This document shows, piece after piece, positions 37,501-47,195 of a stretch of 64,000 nt of DNA. Below the pieces are notes generated by a model. That model was not told where the DNA came from. It saw nothing but the letters and a program-made list of their open reading frames with translations, and did no database searches. Made by a program: the position numbers and the translations under genes. Origin of the DNA: Gordius sp. MW1 (lineage: Eukaryota; Nematomorpha; Gordioida; Gordea; Gordiidae); NCBI GenBank assembly GCA_964036665.1, contig OZ038526.1, forward strand, positions 4,836,001-4,900,000. The letters are read 5' to 3'. How positions within the stretch are numbered: the stretch's first letter is position 1; every line of letters begins with the position of its first letter.

Positions 37501-40500
37501 TTCGAGATATTTTAAGAAACTTGTGACTGTATGGTTTTATCTATTAACTTATAACCATTTTTAAGCACTTAAACAGCGTTTAATTTTCCAGCAAGTACAA
37601 ACCAATTGACCGTGGTAAAACCGTAAAACTGGGGAGACATCTCGCCAACTCGACGATAACCTTCGACGGAGATGAAAAGTGTCGCTTACAAAGTACAAAA
37701 TAATGCATATTAATTCGTTCTTCACGAGATGACACTTATGGCTGGAGGCAAGCCAAGCCAAGCCAGGGCTCGACGCACCGAGTAGACGGGGGCGGGGGTG
37801 GTTTTGCCATTGAGATGTGCCAAAATTTTAACATTGTTGTCATGATGCAACGGAGAGATAGATAGATAGATAGATGGCCTTTTAGTTATTTTAAAAAAGG
37901 CAAGGGGTAGAGGTGGTGCCAAAACCGAGCGTACTACTTACTACTAAGCGAGCATATGCGAGACTGGTTAGGTTGCTGGCGGGGAGTGAAAATTAAAATA
38001 ACGCGGCGGCTCAAATTAGCATTACATACATTCAAAATTAAAGCTGGGCAGTACCCTAAAAAATAAATGTGACATGAGAGTAGGTAATGACAAAGTTCTT
38101 AGATAAGCCCCCAAAGTAAATTCAATAACATTTTAAAATTTTAAATAATCACGCCCGATTTGACGAAGGTTTCTTAATCACTATTTTTTAATCGACTTTT
38201 GCCAATCAGTTAGACTTCTGAAAAATTTTACTTGCAAAAAAACCCGTAAACTACATACGAGCATGGGTTTTAATAGCTTCCGCACACCCTCTGGCTCGTC
38301 CAACAAGTGAATCAATTTTTGGTGACGTCCAACATTGTAATACATTCCATTACATACCCAGCTAAAAATCATCGATCTAATTTCTAATCAGACTGATTAA
38401 AACCGTTTCAGAAAAGATGAGTAGGCGATCCTTGTCAAATATTATGCTCAAAAAGGGGATTCGCCCAAAAAACATGAAAATGGGGTGGCAAGAATATGTT
38501 TAATGCACGTTTAAGCGTACCCGTAACGTTGATGTTGAGGGAAAAGTTGGTGTAAACGGGGGCGCTGGGCGTTCGGAGATTGTCGGTAATTCCCGTGCTA
38601 GATATGATTACCTCCCGCCTCGGTTTATCTTCAACGAAATGACGCGTAAACAATTTTTAAGATTAACAATGAAAAGTAAAGTTATTTTTTTGGAAAGTAT
38701 AGCGAAAAACTTAGCGCCCCCGACCTAAGACGTTTAAAGTAACCGTGGTTCGATTTGCACCGTTGTAGTAGCAGGTGTAGGTGCCGATGTCGGATTTGGT
38801 GACATTTTTGAAGAGCAATTGGAAGGCGCGAACTTCGACACTTTCGCTAAACGAGTTCCCTGAACATAATCAATAAATTTATATTATTAAATTATTCACG
38901 TTGTTTTTTTAAATTTGACATTTAAACAGTAATTGTTTATTAAGATTTTTTAATTATAAACTATATAGAATCCTGTTGTCAAATTTATAAATGGGGCCAT
39001 TTATTATAAAAAAATTGTGGATTTGAACAAGGATAAAGGCAACAAAAAACATAAAGAAACAATTTTTCATCTATATTTATAAAGTCCGGGGCACTGCCCC
39101 CCCTTTAAAATGAAGTCAAATAACAACTTTAGGGGCAAAGCATTTTCCACGAGAAAATCAATAAGAATCAAATTTCGTAATAGGGGGGGGGGGGGGCTTC
39201 GCAGTCCTTTTAAACCATTTTATGTACGTTTATTGTCAAACCGATTAAATGTGTAGGGAATTAGGGAATCACATCTCAACTTTGATGCCGTTTGTTATTA
39301 AACCAAATGTATCCAACCAAGCTGGTTAAAGATTTTTCATCGGCAAAATTCAAGATTAATATTTTATGACAAACAAACATAGTTTATAAAAACAAGTCCT
39401 GGCCTCAGGTTAATATTAACGAATTTCGAAGGTAAAAAATGTGGTTAGCTTAGGTACTAGCTCAAATTACGGCATATCAAGCCGATGGACGGACACGCTC
39501 TACCAGCAGCGATCTTCTCTCACTTTAAAATGCGATTGCTAGATAGCAAATGTCCGTCGATTTCATGGGCGTAGCCAAGGAAGAAGGGGGGGGGGGGAAG
39601 GGGCGGTTGCTCCAAAAAATTTGGTGAAATTTATTAAAATTATGGCTAAAATTTCAGAAAATGATCATTTTGCCCCTTCCTAGATCATTATTGTCCCCCT
39701 CAAATTCCAATGCTGGCTACGCCCATGGTCTATTTAATTACACCTCAACCATATACGACATCATGCGTTATTTCTTCAATATCCCAATTAACTTATCACA
39801 CAGTACTTCACCTAAACGGACGGAGACCCGTTTCGATGACAAGAAACGATAACTTTTCCAATAATATAAATTTGCCAGAGGGGTGTCATCGAAGGTGCGG
39901 CAGGTGAGTCATGTAGTGTCGCGCGAAATTTGGGGACACTTTTAGGCCGGGGGGGGGGCGGTAGTAGGTATCACTGTTCAAACACGAAAAAGGAGTTGAA
40001 ACAAAAAATGAATGTTAAACTCTACACGGAGTGTAAACTACACACACCACACGGCGGGTGGGGTAGCCCTCGCGTCGGTTGGGAAATGGGTCCAAGGGCA
40101 TCCCCTTCCTCCCTTCCCCCCCCCAACACTAATTACAAAGAGAAGCGCACTTTGACGCCGACCATTAGTCTTAGTTGAACCAAAGGGCGACAAAACAAAA
40201 CCCCGCCTTTTTTACAACGACACCACACGCGTACTTTTCAACGAGGGTTGGGGAATTAGTGGTGCGTACAAAAGCTGGCGAAAGTTGGAAAATGTATATA
40301 TACACGGATGTGGGGGGGGGGGGGGGGGGGGAACACGGGGGGGGGGGGAGGGCAAACTTGCGCAAAAAATCATAGTTTTGAAGGAAGTTTTTGGAATCTG
40401 TAGAAAAGGGACAATGTTTATCGTATCTCTCCGAAAACTATCAATAATTTTTCCCCAACTTTGAGCCTTTTTACCTTATAAATTTGATTCAAATTTAGAT

Positions 40501-42986
40501 AATTACGTAAAATTTGCGTTATAAATGGTAGCGGCAGTCTAAATGACCTGGGCAAGAACGAGGAAGTGTTAAACTACTAACTATAAAAATAACTGATCGG
40601 TAACATTGCGAGGTAAGTGAAGCGCCCATCACACGGTGCCTAGATGTGATGTGATTTGGCGAAACATAGCTGCCTTATAGCTCCCTTCCAAATCCACCCA
40701 CATGGGCGTAGCCAAGGGGGGGGGGCAAAGATGGGCGACTGCCTTCTTCTAAATCCAAAAATTCCTCAAAATTTAATATAATTACGACTGAAATTCCTAA
40801 AAATTATCATTTTGCCCCTCCCCTAAATCATTATTACCCCCCCCCCTTCTAAATCCAATCCTGGCTACGCCCATGACATCATCGTGTGAATTGAGAATAA
40901 TGGGTTTCCTAGGAATTGGATATTCAAACAACATTTAAAACCGAAATAAAAAAGTAAAAACTCCCAAATTAGATCCCAATCAATATCCGATTGGTTAAAG
41001 AGATCGAATTTACATCGGGTTAATCAGCTTAAAATGTATCGATTTAGCAAGGTCGTTCATAGTAAATTTTCTCGCATATTGCTATTAAAATTATGTCCCC
41101 CGGGTCGATACCTAAGTTACGGTCGCGATAAATTTTCGGGACTGCTGACGGTGACGGGTTTTAATTAAAGGCTATTCAAAAAAGGTCAGATGGCTTAAAT
41201 AATCGCGATTTTGCAACAAGGATTGGGCACTCCGAAACGATGATAACTTTCGTTTAACCCTATCTTAACATAGAACTATATATCATGGTCGTAGCCTGGC
41301 TTGGAATTAGAGGGGGGGCAATAACGATATAGGGAGGGGCAAAATGAACATTTTTTCAAATTTTAGCCATAATTTTAATAAGTATCATTAAGTTTTTGGA
41401 TTTAGAGAGGGGGGGGGGGCAGCCGCTCCTCCCTGTCCCCCCCCCCTTGGCTACGCCCATGAACTATATCCCGATTTTTCTTGATCTAAGCTAAAATCGC
41501 ACGGAAAAAAACCCACAAAATTTCCTTCATATTTTGATGCATGCAAATTGCAAACTACCAAGTTTCACTATCTCTCTCACGCTCTCGCCATCAGGGGTAT
41601 ATCATTCCTGCACCAGCAAGTGGCGCGAATCCCACAAAATCTTATCGTATAAACATAAAGTAAAGTGTAAAGACGAACTTCGGTGATGGAATAGTGGAAA
41701 TTAAAGGAGGGGGAAATAGGGTATGCGACTACAGTGTCGCGTTGTCGCGTTTTCATTGTCACACTGAGGGTCCCCAGTCCCCCCCCCACCCACCTCGTGT
41801 TTGTCGCGCTTGTACGAGGGTGCGGGAAGGGGGTATAAAACCAACAAGTAATAATCGTAGCCACATCATTGGAGTAGTGGTTGTAAGAGAGGGGGGGGGG
41901 GGGGGAAAGTGCATGTTAATGAGCCATGGATGAAAGTTATTGCCCCCTCGTATAAAGAGGGCTACATAAACATCATTATTTCACTTTATCGCATTAAAAC
42001 TACAACCTAAGGTCATACATAATCAATATTTTCCCCAAAAAAATTCAGCACCTAATGTTAAATATTGTCAAAAATTTATATTTATACAAAATCACTGAAA
42101 ACTTGTGTTATATAGAACTTTGCAAAACTAATCAGTATATAAATTATTAAGATTTTGGTTATGTATAAAGTTTAACAGTTTTCTTTTACTTGGTTCAAAA
42201 GAGGAGTGAAAAAGCAAATGATTTTAAGCTATCAAATTTTAAACCTTTATAAATGTAAAAAAATTATAAAAAAATTTAGTTCCCAATTTTTACTTAAGAA
42301 AATAAAAAACAAAATGTTTTAACTATCTTTACATTTATTATATTCAATTATAACCATTCTCTTTAATAAATTATTATAACATCAATTATTAAGAGTAAAA
42401 CAAAATTATTAATTTTGTAAAAAAATTGCATAGCAATTAATAAATATTAGTGTTAAAAAAGATATGAACAATACACATGTGCAATAAATCATGTAATTAT
42501 AAATAAAAACCTAAAATAATATTGTTAGTATTAATAAATGTAATAAAACGTGTTAGCTTAAAATATTTTATTCACAACACAAGCACATTAAATATAAATA
42601 TCCAAAAGTTTTGGTTTACTATTAAAGCTTATTTAAAATAATAAATGAAAATAAACAAGCTTTTATTATGAGCATACTTGTTTCTATAAGAATTCTATAG
42701 TTTTCATTTTGGTTTGTATCAAATTTGAAAATATTCTTTCCTTTTTGCCAATAGGCCTAAATTGAATATATCATTAATAATGATTAATTCATACATCATT
42801 CTCTATGCTTCTATTATCTTTTTTTGCTAAATTACAGTTTATAACATGCTCGTCACCAACATAAGCAATTTGGGCATTGTCTACTATAAAAATTTTAGGG
42901 AAAGCTCCTTTATCCTTACGAAATTGAGAAGATAGTGATGAGAGATATAGTAATATTACGAATAACCTAAACTCTTTATAACTCAT
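21495..42986 (-). CDS. Ig/FN3/DB-module type I membrane protein, 29 exons
   Basis: This is a predicted cell-surface adhesion or receptor-like protein of the Ig and FN3 family with DB cysteine modules. Exons are 42986-42795, 42756-42678, 38859-38725, 38628-38521, 37076-36963, 36851-36702, 36177-35908, 35473-35394, 35058-34839, 34265-34131, 33543-33388, 33108-32930, 32552-32183, 27622-27470, 27238-27093, 26932-26791, 26444-26143, 25946-25811, 25658-25541, 25398-25253, 25080-24937, 24366-24139, 23866-23723, 23395-23240, 23163-23012, 22932-22797, 22556-22442, 22392-22311 and 21902-21495. They total 4,896 nt, 1,631 aa plus stop, and every junction keeps frame. Domain order: signal peptide, Ig, linker, DB, FN3, DB, FN3, DB, FN3, FN3, Ig, Ig, DB, FN3, transmembrane segment, cytoplasmic tail. 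The ligand is unknown. Confidence 0.9.
22797..23163 (-). CDS. Exons 25-26: membrane-proximal FN3 domain 5
   Basis: Exon 25 (23163-23012) encodes VPTNVKAEVMHGNHVKLGW and YTIYYRSAKD. Exon 26 (22932-22797) closes with FDTQYYFQIVAGNGHGSS. The internal junction is phase 0. Confidence 0.87.
23240..23866 (-). CDS. Exons 23-24: DB module 4
   Basis: Exon 23 (23866-23723) encodes ECCERLNVKPACLPAC and exon 24 (23395-23240) encodes DGRDHSMCCDKRNVPGQC. Both exons are phase 1-1 and match the other DB modules in cysteine layout. Confidence 0.9.
24139..25080 (-). CDS. Exons 21-22: Ig domain 3
   Basis: Exon 21 (25080-24937) has the first cysteine in LRINCTVEAYP and the tryptophan in AIWYKDGKFL. Exon 22 (24366-24139) has the signature DFGRYVCQATNKYGTDKD, then a linker. 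Both exons are phase 1-1. Confidence 0.88.
25253..25658 (-). CDS. Exons 19-20: Ig domain 2
   Basis: Exon 19 (25658-25541) encodes ASIIVVPSNPVEAGKTVTMR followed by the first Ig cysteine (CLTTG) and the tryptophan in VTWYHW. Exon 20 (25398-25253) carries the Y-x-C signature MGQYKCVARNG. Confidence 0.88.
25811..27238 (-). CDS. Exons 15-18: FN3 domains 3 and 4
   Basis: Exon 15 (27238-27093) opens LPSPPRYFYLTNRSLDTLSL with the core LAWEAP. Exon 16 (26932-26791) adds YTLINLSPNTTYRLSVEALN. Exon 17 (26444-26143) begins with a Pro/Glu-rich linker and then IEIEVLAVGTEFLTLAWKVA. Exon 18 (25946-25811) closes with FINITNLTPDHRYRIFITSE. The mid-domain junctions (15/16 and 17/18) are both phase 0. Confidence 0.85.
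27470..32552 (-). CDS. Exons 13-14: FN3 domain 2 end, linker and DB module 3
   Basis: Exon 13 (32552-32183) finishes FN3 with YQLSDLHPDTWYELFVVADA, then a Ser/Thr-rich linker, then the first DB half ACCESHRVDSRCLPLC. Exon 14 (27622-27470) encodes DQRDHSVCCESRSVAPSC and LECFETG. Unlike the other modules, the first DB half here is fused to the FN3 exon. The 4.56-kb intron between the two exons is almost entirely a DNA transposon (28046-32020). Confidence 0.85.
28046..28732. repeat. Left terminal inverted repeat of the 4-kb transposon
   Basis: 687 bp, matching 31334-32020 in reverse complement with scattered substitutions and small indels. The outer 450 bp are the most similar; the short frame 28282-28464 is mirrored at 31592-31774 because it lies in the repeat. 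Confidence 0.85.
28860..31128 (-). pseudogene. Broken transposase of the 4-kb element, two frameshifts
   Basis: The first open part (31128-30031, 365 codons) begins MPKTTYCCNPFKTHKGK with a Cys pair and a later CDTCRK, a likely zinc-binding region. The second open part (29894-28860, 344 codons) holds acidic motifs that probably form the catalytic triad: LNDFAENYSF, YYFSDGSAAQYKNRKN and HGKSPCDGAAG. Between them, near 30045 to 29950, coding similarity continues in a third frame (KYKQWLSVDRTT, then a stop) and in the frame of the second part (FCEKIGH, HSFIAEQQ). At least two frameshifts and some stops therefore break one original gene of roughly 740 codons. This is a widespread arthropod and cnidarian transposon protein type; I do not give it a family name. 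Confidence 0.8.
31334..32020. repeat. Right terminal inverted repeat of the 4-kb transposon
   Basis: Reverse complement of the left arm. It ends in GGAATGGCCC followed by the AAAA target duplication. Confidence 0.85.
32930..33108 (-). CDS. Exon 12: FN3 domain 2, N-terminal half
   Basis: It opens LPSEPRNLKSLFTNDHSV with the tryptophan in LSWQSPDRNTDM and the tyrosine core SYGIYYRESS. The donor AAA/GTGAGT is phase 0, the mid-FN3 split seen repeatedly in this gene. Confidence 0.85.
33388..34265 (-). CDS. Exons 10-11: DB module 2
   Basis: Exon 10 (34265-34131) encodes KCCTDSGIPEECMPLLCQ and ends AMKCII. Exon 11 (33543-33388) encodes DGRNHTSCCIKNRISPWC and ends TCIILGH. The cysteine spacing and the G-R-N-H-x2-CC motif match the other DB modules, and both exons are phase 1-1. 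Confidence 0.88.
34839..36177 (-). CDS. Exons 7-9: FN3 domain 1 and Pro-rich linker
   Basis: Exon 7 (36177-35908) opens LPSPPRYVVAETLNGTSVRL, the standard FN3 start, with the domain tryptophan in AWSPPASNPDL. Exon 8 (35473-35394) is a short insertion-like piece. Exon 9 (35058-34839) completes the fold with YVLTDLSPGSAYEIYMQAHS and adds the linker PSPQRPKPPAM. Exon 7 is unusual in running well past the normal mid-domain splice site. Confidence 0.82.
36225..36404. mobile_element. 180-bp foldback MITE next to exon 7
   Basis: CTGTTGTAAAAACGGCTGGG at the left is mirrored by CCCAGCCGTTTTTACAGCAG at the right, and TTTAGTCGACTAAA occurs in both arms. It lies about 47 bp upstream of the exon 7 acceptor. 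A partial relative is at 5930-6002. No exact target duplication was found. Confidence 0.7.
36702..37076 (-). CDS. Exons 5-6: DB module 1
   Basis: Exon 5 (37076-36963) encodes DCCVSENVSEECRTSC and exon 6 (36851-36702) encodes GKDHTSCCRRRLVPDNCIDLC, ending LQCIEEGH. The pairs of adjacent cysteines and the G-x-D-H-x2-CC signature are those of the DB module. Both exons begin and end in phase 1. Confidence 0.88.
37857..37875. repeat. GATA tetranucleotide microsatellite
   Basis: About 4.75 tandem GATA units in the intron upstream of exon 5. Confidence 0.8.
38521..38628 (-). CDS. Exon 4: linker between Ig1 and DB1
   Basis: A phase 1-1 exon encoding DKPRREVIISSTGI and VYTNFSLNINVTG. It has no cysteine and no recognised domain, and contains predicted N-glycosylation sites (NFS, NVT). 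Confidence 0.75.
38725..42986 (-). CDS. Exons 1-3: signal peptide and first Ig domain
   Basis: Exon 1 (42986-42795) begins MSYKEFRLFVILLYLSSLSS, a good signal peptide, and reaches the first Ig cysteine in HVINCNL. Intron 1 is only 38 nt. Exon 2 (42756-42678) supplies the Ig tryptophan in AYWQKGKN. After a 3.8-kb intron, exon 3 (38859-38725) supplies DIGTYTCYYNG with the second cysteine. Exons 1 and 2 are AT-rich whereas exon 3 is GC-richer, but the split domain and matching phases (0, 1) tie them together. Confidence 0.85.
39564..39727. mobile_element. CATGGGCGTAGCCAGG-family MITE
   Basis: It starts CATGGGCGTAGCCAAGG and ends CTGGCTACGCCCATG. The flanks gtcgattt and gtctattt match at 7 of 8 positions. 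It lies in the 3.8-kb intron 2 of the Ig/FN3/DB gene. Confidence 0.8.
40312..40348 (+). repeat. Paired poly-G tracts (20 and 12 G)
   Basis: A run of 20 G at 40312-40331 is followed after AACAC by a run of 12 G at 40337-40348. Long G runs also occur nearby at 39183-39196 and 41891-41905. These may form quadruplexes, though sequencing error in such runs is also likely. Confidence 0.7.
40701..40875. mobile_element. CATGGGCGTAGCCAGG-family MITE
   Basis: It starts CATGGGCGTAGCCAAGG and ends CTGGCTACGCCCATG, with the typical AATTTAATA and TTTTGCCCCTCCC interior. No target duplication is visible. It lies in intron 2 of the Ig/FN3/DB gene. Confidence 0.75.
41284..41461. mobile_element. CATGGGCGTAGCCAGG-family MITE
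   Basis: It starts CATGGTCGTAGCCTGG and ends TTGGCTACGCCCATG. AACTATAT follows the right end and also occurs just before the left end, two bases away from the terminus, so it is a probable 8-bp target duplication. It lies in the same intron as the two preceding copies. Confidence 0.75.
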
Positions 42987-43181
42987 AATGAATAGATTTT
43001 TAGACGAGGTTTCATAGTAACATCAAGCAATACTAACATGCTACTAAGTACCAGGTAAAAATTTAACTGTACATATGTAACCCAAGGAAAATCATGAAGG
43101 GTAAATTAAAAAATAGTATGCTTTTAAGACGTGGAAGTGGAGACATTTAACTCGTCCTCTATAACCTTGTATTTATATTAT

Positions 43182-43341
43182 CATTGGCGTTTGGCGTAGC
43201 CAGGGGGTGGCAGAAAGGAGCGGCTGTCCCCTCTAAATCCAAAAATCTTTTAAAATTCAATATTAGGGCTAAAACTTTAAATTATCAATTGCCCCTTACT
43301 AAATCATCATTGCCGTCCTCTAAATCCTGGCTACGCACATG
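43182..43341. mobile_element. CATGGGCGTAGCCAGG-family MITE with exact 8-bp target duplication
   Basis: The left end is rearranged (CATTGGCGTTTGGCGTAGCC); the right end is CTGGCTACGCACATG. The identical octamers tatattat lie at 43174-43181 and 43342-43349. It is about 200 bp upstream of the start codon of the Ig/FN3/DB gene. Confidence 0.78.
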
Positions 43342-43497
43342 TATATTATAATATTACAACCCACAGAGCTCTACCAAATATTTGTGGCCCCAGATTTATG
43401 AGTGCAAGAATATAAATTTTTTTGACCTATATGTGATTGAGGCCACAATTTTAGCGCCTATTCTACTATGGAACAAACAAATAGGCACATAAACAAG

Positions 43498-43631
43498 GGC
43501 GTAACCAGAATTAGAACCAGAGTGACGCAATTGTGATTTATGGAGGAAAATGGCAATTTTTAAAATTTTAGCCATAATTATTTAAAATTTTAGAGTTTTT
43601 GGATATAGCGCCCTACCTGGCAACGCCCATG
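43498..43631. mobile_element. Degenerate CATGGGCGTAGCCAGG-family MITE
   Basis: GGGCGTAACCAGAATTAG on the left and CCTGGCAACGCCCATG on the right are decayed inverted ends. The interior has the AAAATTTTAGCCATAATT segment shared with other copies. Confidence 0.6.
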
Positions 43632-45057
43632 TCTAAAAATGATGGTGATAGAAAATTGACTTACCTTTAATTATAACCGGTGTTTAGAATAAGGTAATTA
43701 TAAGCCTTATATATTTGCGGCCGCATAATTGTGCATGGTCCACAGTATATTATACAGTTTAAATAATGCGAATAATAGATAATATGGACCAGGAAACAAC
43801 TATAAATAGGGGACTAAGATGAGTGTAATTTTATTTTTTGGATACAAATGTTGAACTTTAATTAAAAATTTTGATGAACGTGGTGATAAATAAAAATATA
43901 AGGAGGCGTTGCTGATAGAAATCAAAGGTCTAATTATATCTTGTTTAAATTCAATACTGTTCACCTATTCCCTCAATGCCCACATATCCAAAATGATTTT
44001 CAAACATATTTTTTAAAATGCAATTAACAATTATGTTTAAAACTGAAGCCAAAGCAACATCAAAATAATCCCTGCGTATTTGATTTTTGTTCTTCTACGA
44101 TATTTTAGGGTGTTTTTTATATTTTGCAATGAATATCTCAAACATTTGATTTTTTATATTAATATAATGTGGGTTTCATGAAAATTGGGATTTGCAGGTG
44201 TCATTTATTGTTTAAAAATGATACAACACCCCTTTTAATAATTGAATATTATGGAGCTAATCAACCCTATTAAAATTTAAAAATCTGAGATATTTTATAT
44301 ATAACATCATAAGTCCTAATTCATAGTCGTTCAATAATTTTTTCATTTCTGTTTGTGAATATTTAAATTACCTAATCTATAATTAATTATGTCAAAAATC
44401 TAATGGGTATATATAGTATATTCATTGGCAAAATAGATTAAGATTTATCGGATCGCTTTCTTTTGTAATATAAATTTAAGCTTACTAAAAAACGTTGACT
44501 GAAAACTACTTTCCTGAAATATTCAAACTTATAGAAAATTAAAATCATTTTGTGTTTTTAAGGGGTCGATAGAACGTTATATCTTTGATATTAAGAAAGG
44601 ATGGGGTAATATTAATAAATTTCCCAGGTATAATTTAGTTTATCCTATTTTTCAAGTGTGTATTATATGTGCTTTGAGAGGTCAAAAATTAGAGGCCACA
44701 TGTCACCGCATTCTTACAAAGTCAAATACATAATTATTTAAAAGCTTTAGTTTGAACCAGACCGAACTTGACAAAAATTTCTATAAAAACGCCCTCCAAA
44801 TCAAAATGTAAAAAAACAGGAGGATTACTAATACAAAGAGATAAATGTCCTTCAAATCGAATTTGAAGAACCCGTTAAAATTGTTTTAAAGTTTTAAACC
44901 CAAACAGTTTTTAAAGAGTTGCTAACCCGCGACTATTATTCAGTAGCGATAGCTAGAGCGCTTCACTTTCAAAGAAATATGTAGCTTTAGCGCGCTACAT
45001 TTCTTCAATCTAGCGACAGAGTAGTGCGCTTATTGCTTTACAAATAAAACCCCCAGC
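43632..45057. other. AT-rich intergenic sequence
   Basis: Nothing coding is recognised. The last 120 bp, rich in TAGCGC-type words, may be the 5' edge of the RTE-like relic that follows. Confidence 0.4.
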
Positions 45058-46646
45058 TCATTAAGGTGGAGACTAAAGGAAAAAATTCAACATTTTCGGG
45101 AACAAGTAATTAAATCTGCCGAATTTAAGGAAAATACTTCGTGTGAGAATCAATGGAATGGTATAGCCACAATGCGAAAATTGGGGCGTCAAATATTAGG
45201 TGAAAGCAAGCCTACTACAAAAATTCTCAAGGAGAAGTGGTGGTGGAATGAAGAAGTGCAAAAATGTATCAAAGAAAAGAAGAGACTTTACAAAGTTCGG
45301 TATAAAAGCGAGGATAGTAATGAAATGATATGCAAGCTAACCAAGTAGTTAAAAGATCGGCTAAAAAATACGAAGCAAAAGCTAAAAACAAGGTCGATGA
45401 TATAAATGTACAACTAACCTCAAAGGAAGGAGAAAGATTGATCTACAAAATCGCAAAGTCAAGGGCCCGAAATTTTAAAGATCGCGTAGAATGCCGGCTA
45501 ATCAAGGGACAAAAGGGAGCAAATACTCACACACGAAAGCCATATACTACAAAGATGGTACGACTATTATAGGGATTCATCAATTGAAAGGGGGCTTGTA
45601 GTCGAAGACATTAACCAGGAAAATACAAAAGGAGAATTTAACACAGCGGATTGGATCACGGAAACGGAGGTAAAAGTTGCTATGGGCAAACTAAAGTCAG
45701 GAAAAGCTCTCGGACCAGACAACATAGCAATAGAAGACTTTAAGGCGTTAGGCATTACTGGTGCACAAACCCTCGCCAGACCTTTCCACAATATCTTGAA
45801 AACGGGTAAAATGCCTAACCAGTGGACGGATAGCTATATGATACCGATATACAACAGGGGATATTCAGGATTTTAACAACTGCAGAGGGATAAAGCTTAT
45901 TAGTCACACCCTCAAGGTGTGGGAAAAAGTGATCGAAAAACGGCTTCGGAGTTTAGTTCAAATACGAGATAACCAACTCGGATTTATGCCGGAGAGAACA
46001 GTGTTAGAAGACTAACGGAACGGTTTAGAGAAAGGGAGCAAGATTTGCACATGTGTTTCATCGATGTAGAAAAAGCATTTGATAATGTCTTTCGTACTTT
46101 AGTGAGAAAATATCTTAAAAAAACAATATGCCAGAATTATCCGTTAGAGCCATAAAAGATATGTACAAGGAAAATAGAACATACGTTAAAACAACAATGG
46201 GGACTACAAAGGGTTTAGCCATTTACACTGTAGTCCATCAAGGCACAGCTCTTAGTCCCTTCCTATTAATAATGATAATGGATAGTATTACCACGGATTT
46301 GGGCGAGGAAGCTACTTGATGATATTTGCAAACGATATAATCCCCTGGCCAAAAGTGAACAAGAATTGGCTAATATTGTAATTAAATGGGTAAATGCAAT
46401 AGAAGAAAGTGGTCTCGGGTAAATCAAAAGAAAACAGAATACATGAAGACAAAGTTTAAATCAGATGAAAATCAGCTATGTGCATCCCTTACTTTAGGCG
46501 ATTGGCAACTTACAAGCGTGGATTCCTCCAAATATTTAGGGTCAACACTTCAATCGGATGGTGGAATGGATAAAGAAATCCAAGCAAGGATAAATTCCGG
46601 ATGGCTCAAATGGAGAGTTTTAACAGGCGTTTTGTGTGACAAAAAC
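45058..46646 (+). pseudogene. RTE-type LINE reverse transcriptase relic, part 1
   Basis: Coding similarity runs through several frames: a linker region (WWWNEEVQKCIKEKKRLY), KSGKALGPDNIAIEDFKALG, VWEKVIEKRLR, then motif A FIDVEKAFDN, motif B HQGTALSPFLL and a damaged motif C FANDI, where an active enzyme has FADD. Several stops and frameshifts separate these pieces, so the copy is dead. An element inserted at 46647 splits it, and the frame resumes at 50201 after an 8-bp duplication (acaaaaac). Confidence 0.8.
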
Positions 46647-47195
46647 CAGAGACCAGAAGTGTCAGGCCCGCCCGGCTCCAACTGTCTTAAATTTTAATTT
46701 TCGGGCGGGCCCGGGCGGGTACGCTGATAAGATTCGGGCAATTCGGGCATGCCCAAAGATTTATCAAATTATTTTCCTCGAAAAAAACAACTTTTTTAGT
46801 GAAAAATTTGCTTATAAACAATTTTGGGCCATAATAAATTTGACTAGATTTTTTTCAATCGCTTAAATCTTCATTGTACGTTTATATAATGTCTTTTTAA
46901 TTTCAACTAATTAGTATAACTGATTGTTAATTTTCAGATTATATTATAAAGAATAATCACGTAATATAATAATATCCAACGATTTAAACTGCTAATTTAA
47001 TACTATGGAAGAAACCATTTTACTCCCTGGTAGTAAATTATTTTGTTACTTTTATATCGCGTTCGCGAATGCTGCCACCCTCCATGTTAAATCTTTGCCC
47101 CACTCCATTTCTTTCAGATTCCTAGATAGCTACTTTTATGGAAAGGATTAAATTATTTATATTTATGTAGCCACTTCATTTTTCGCAATACACAC

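Noticed and set aside
37857-37875. CRISPR-like or regulatory repeat array
   Set aside because: It is a simple GATA microsatellite in an intron; no CRISPR-type spaced repeats occur in this eukaryotic window.
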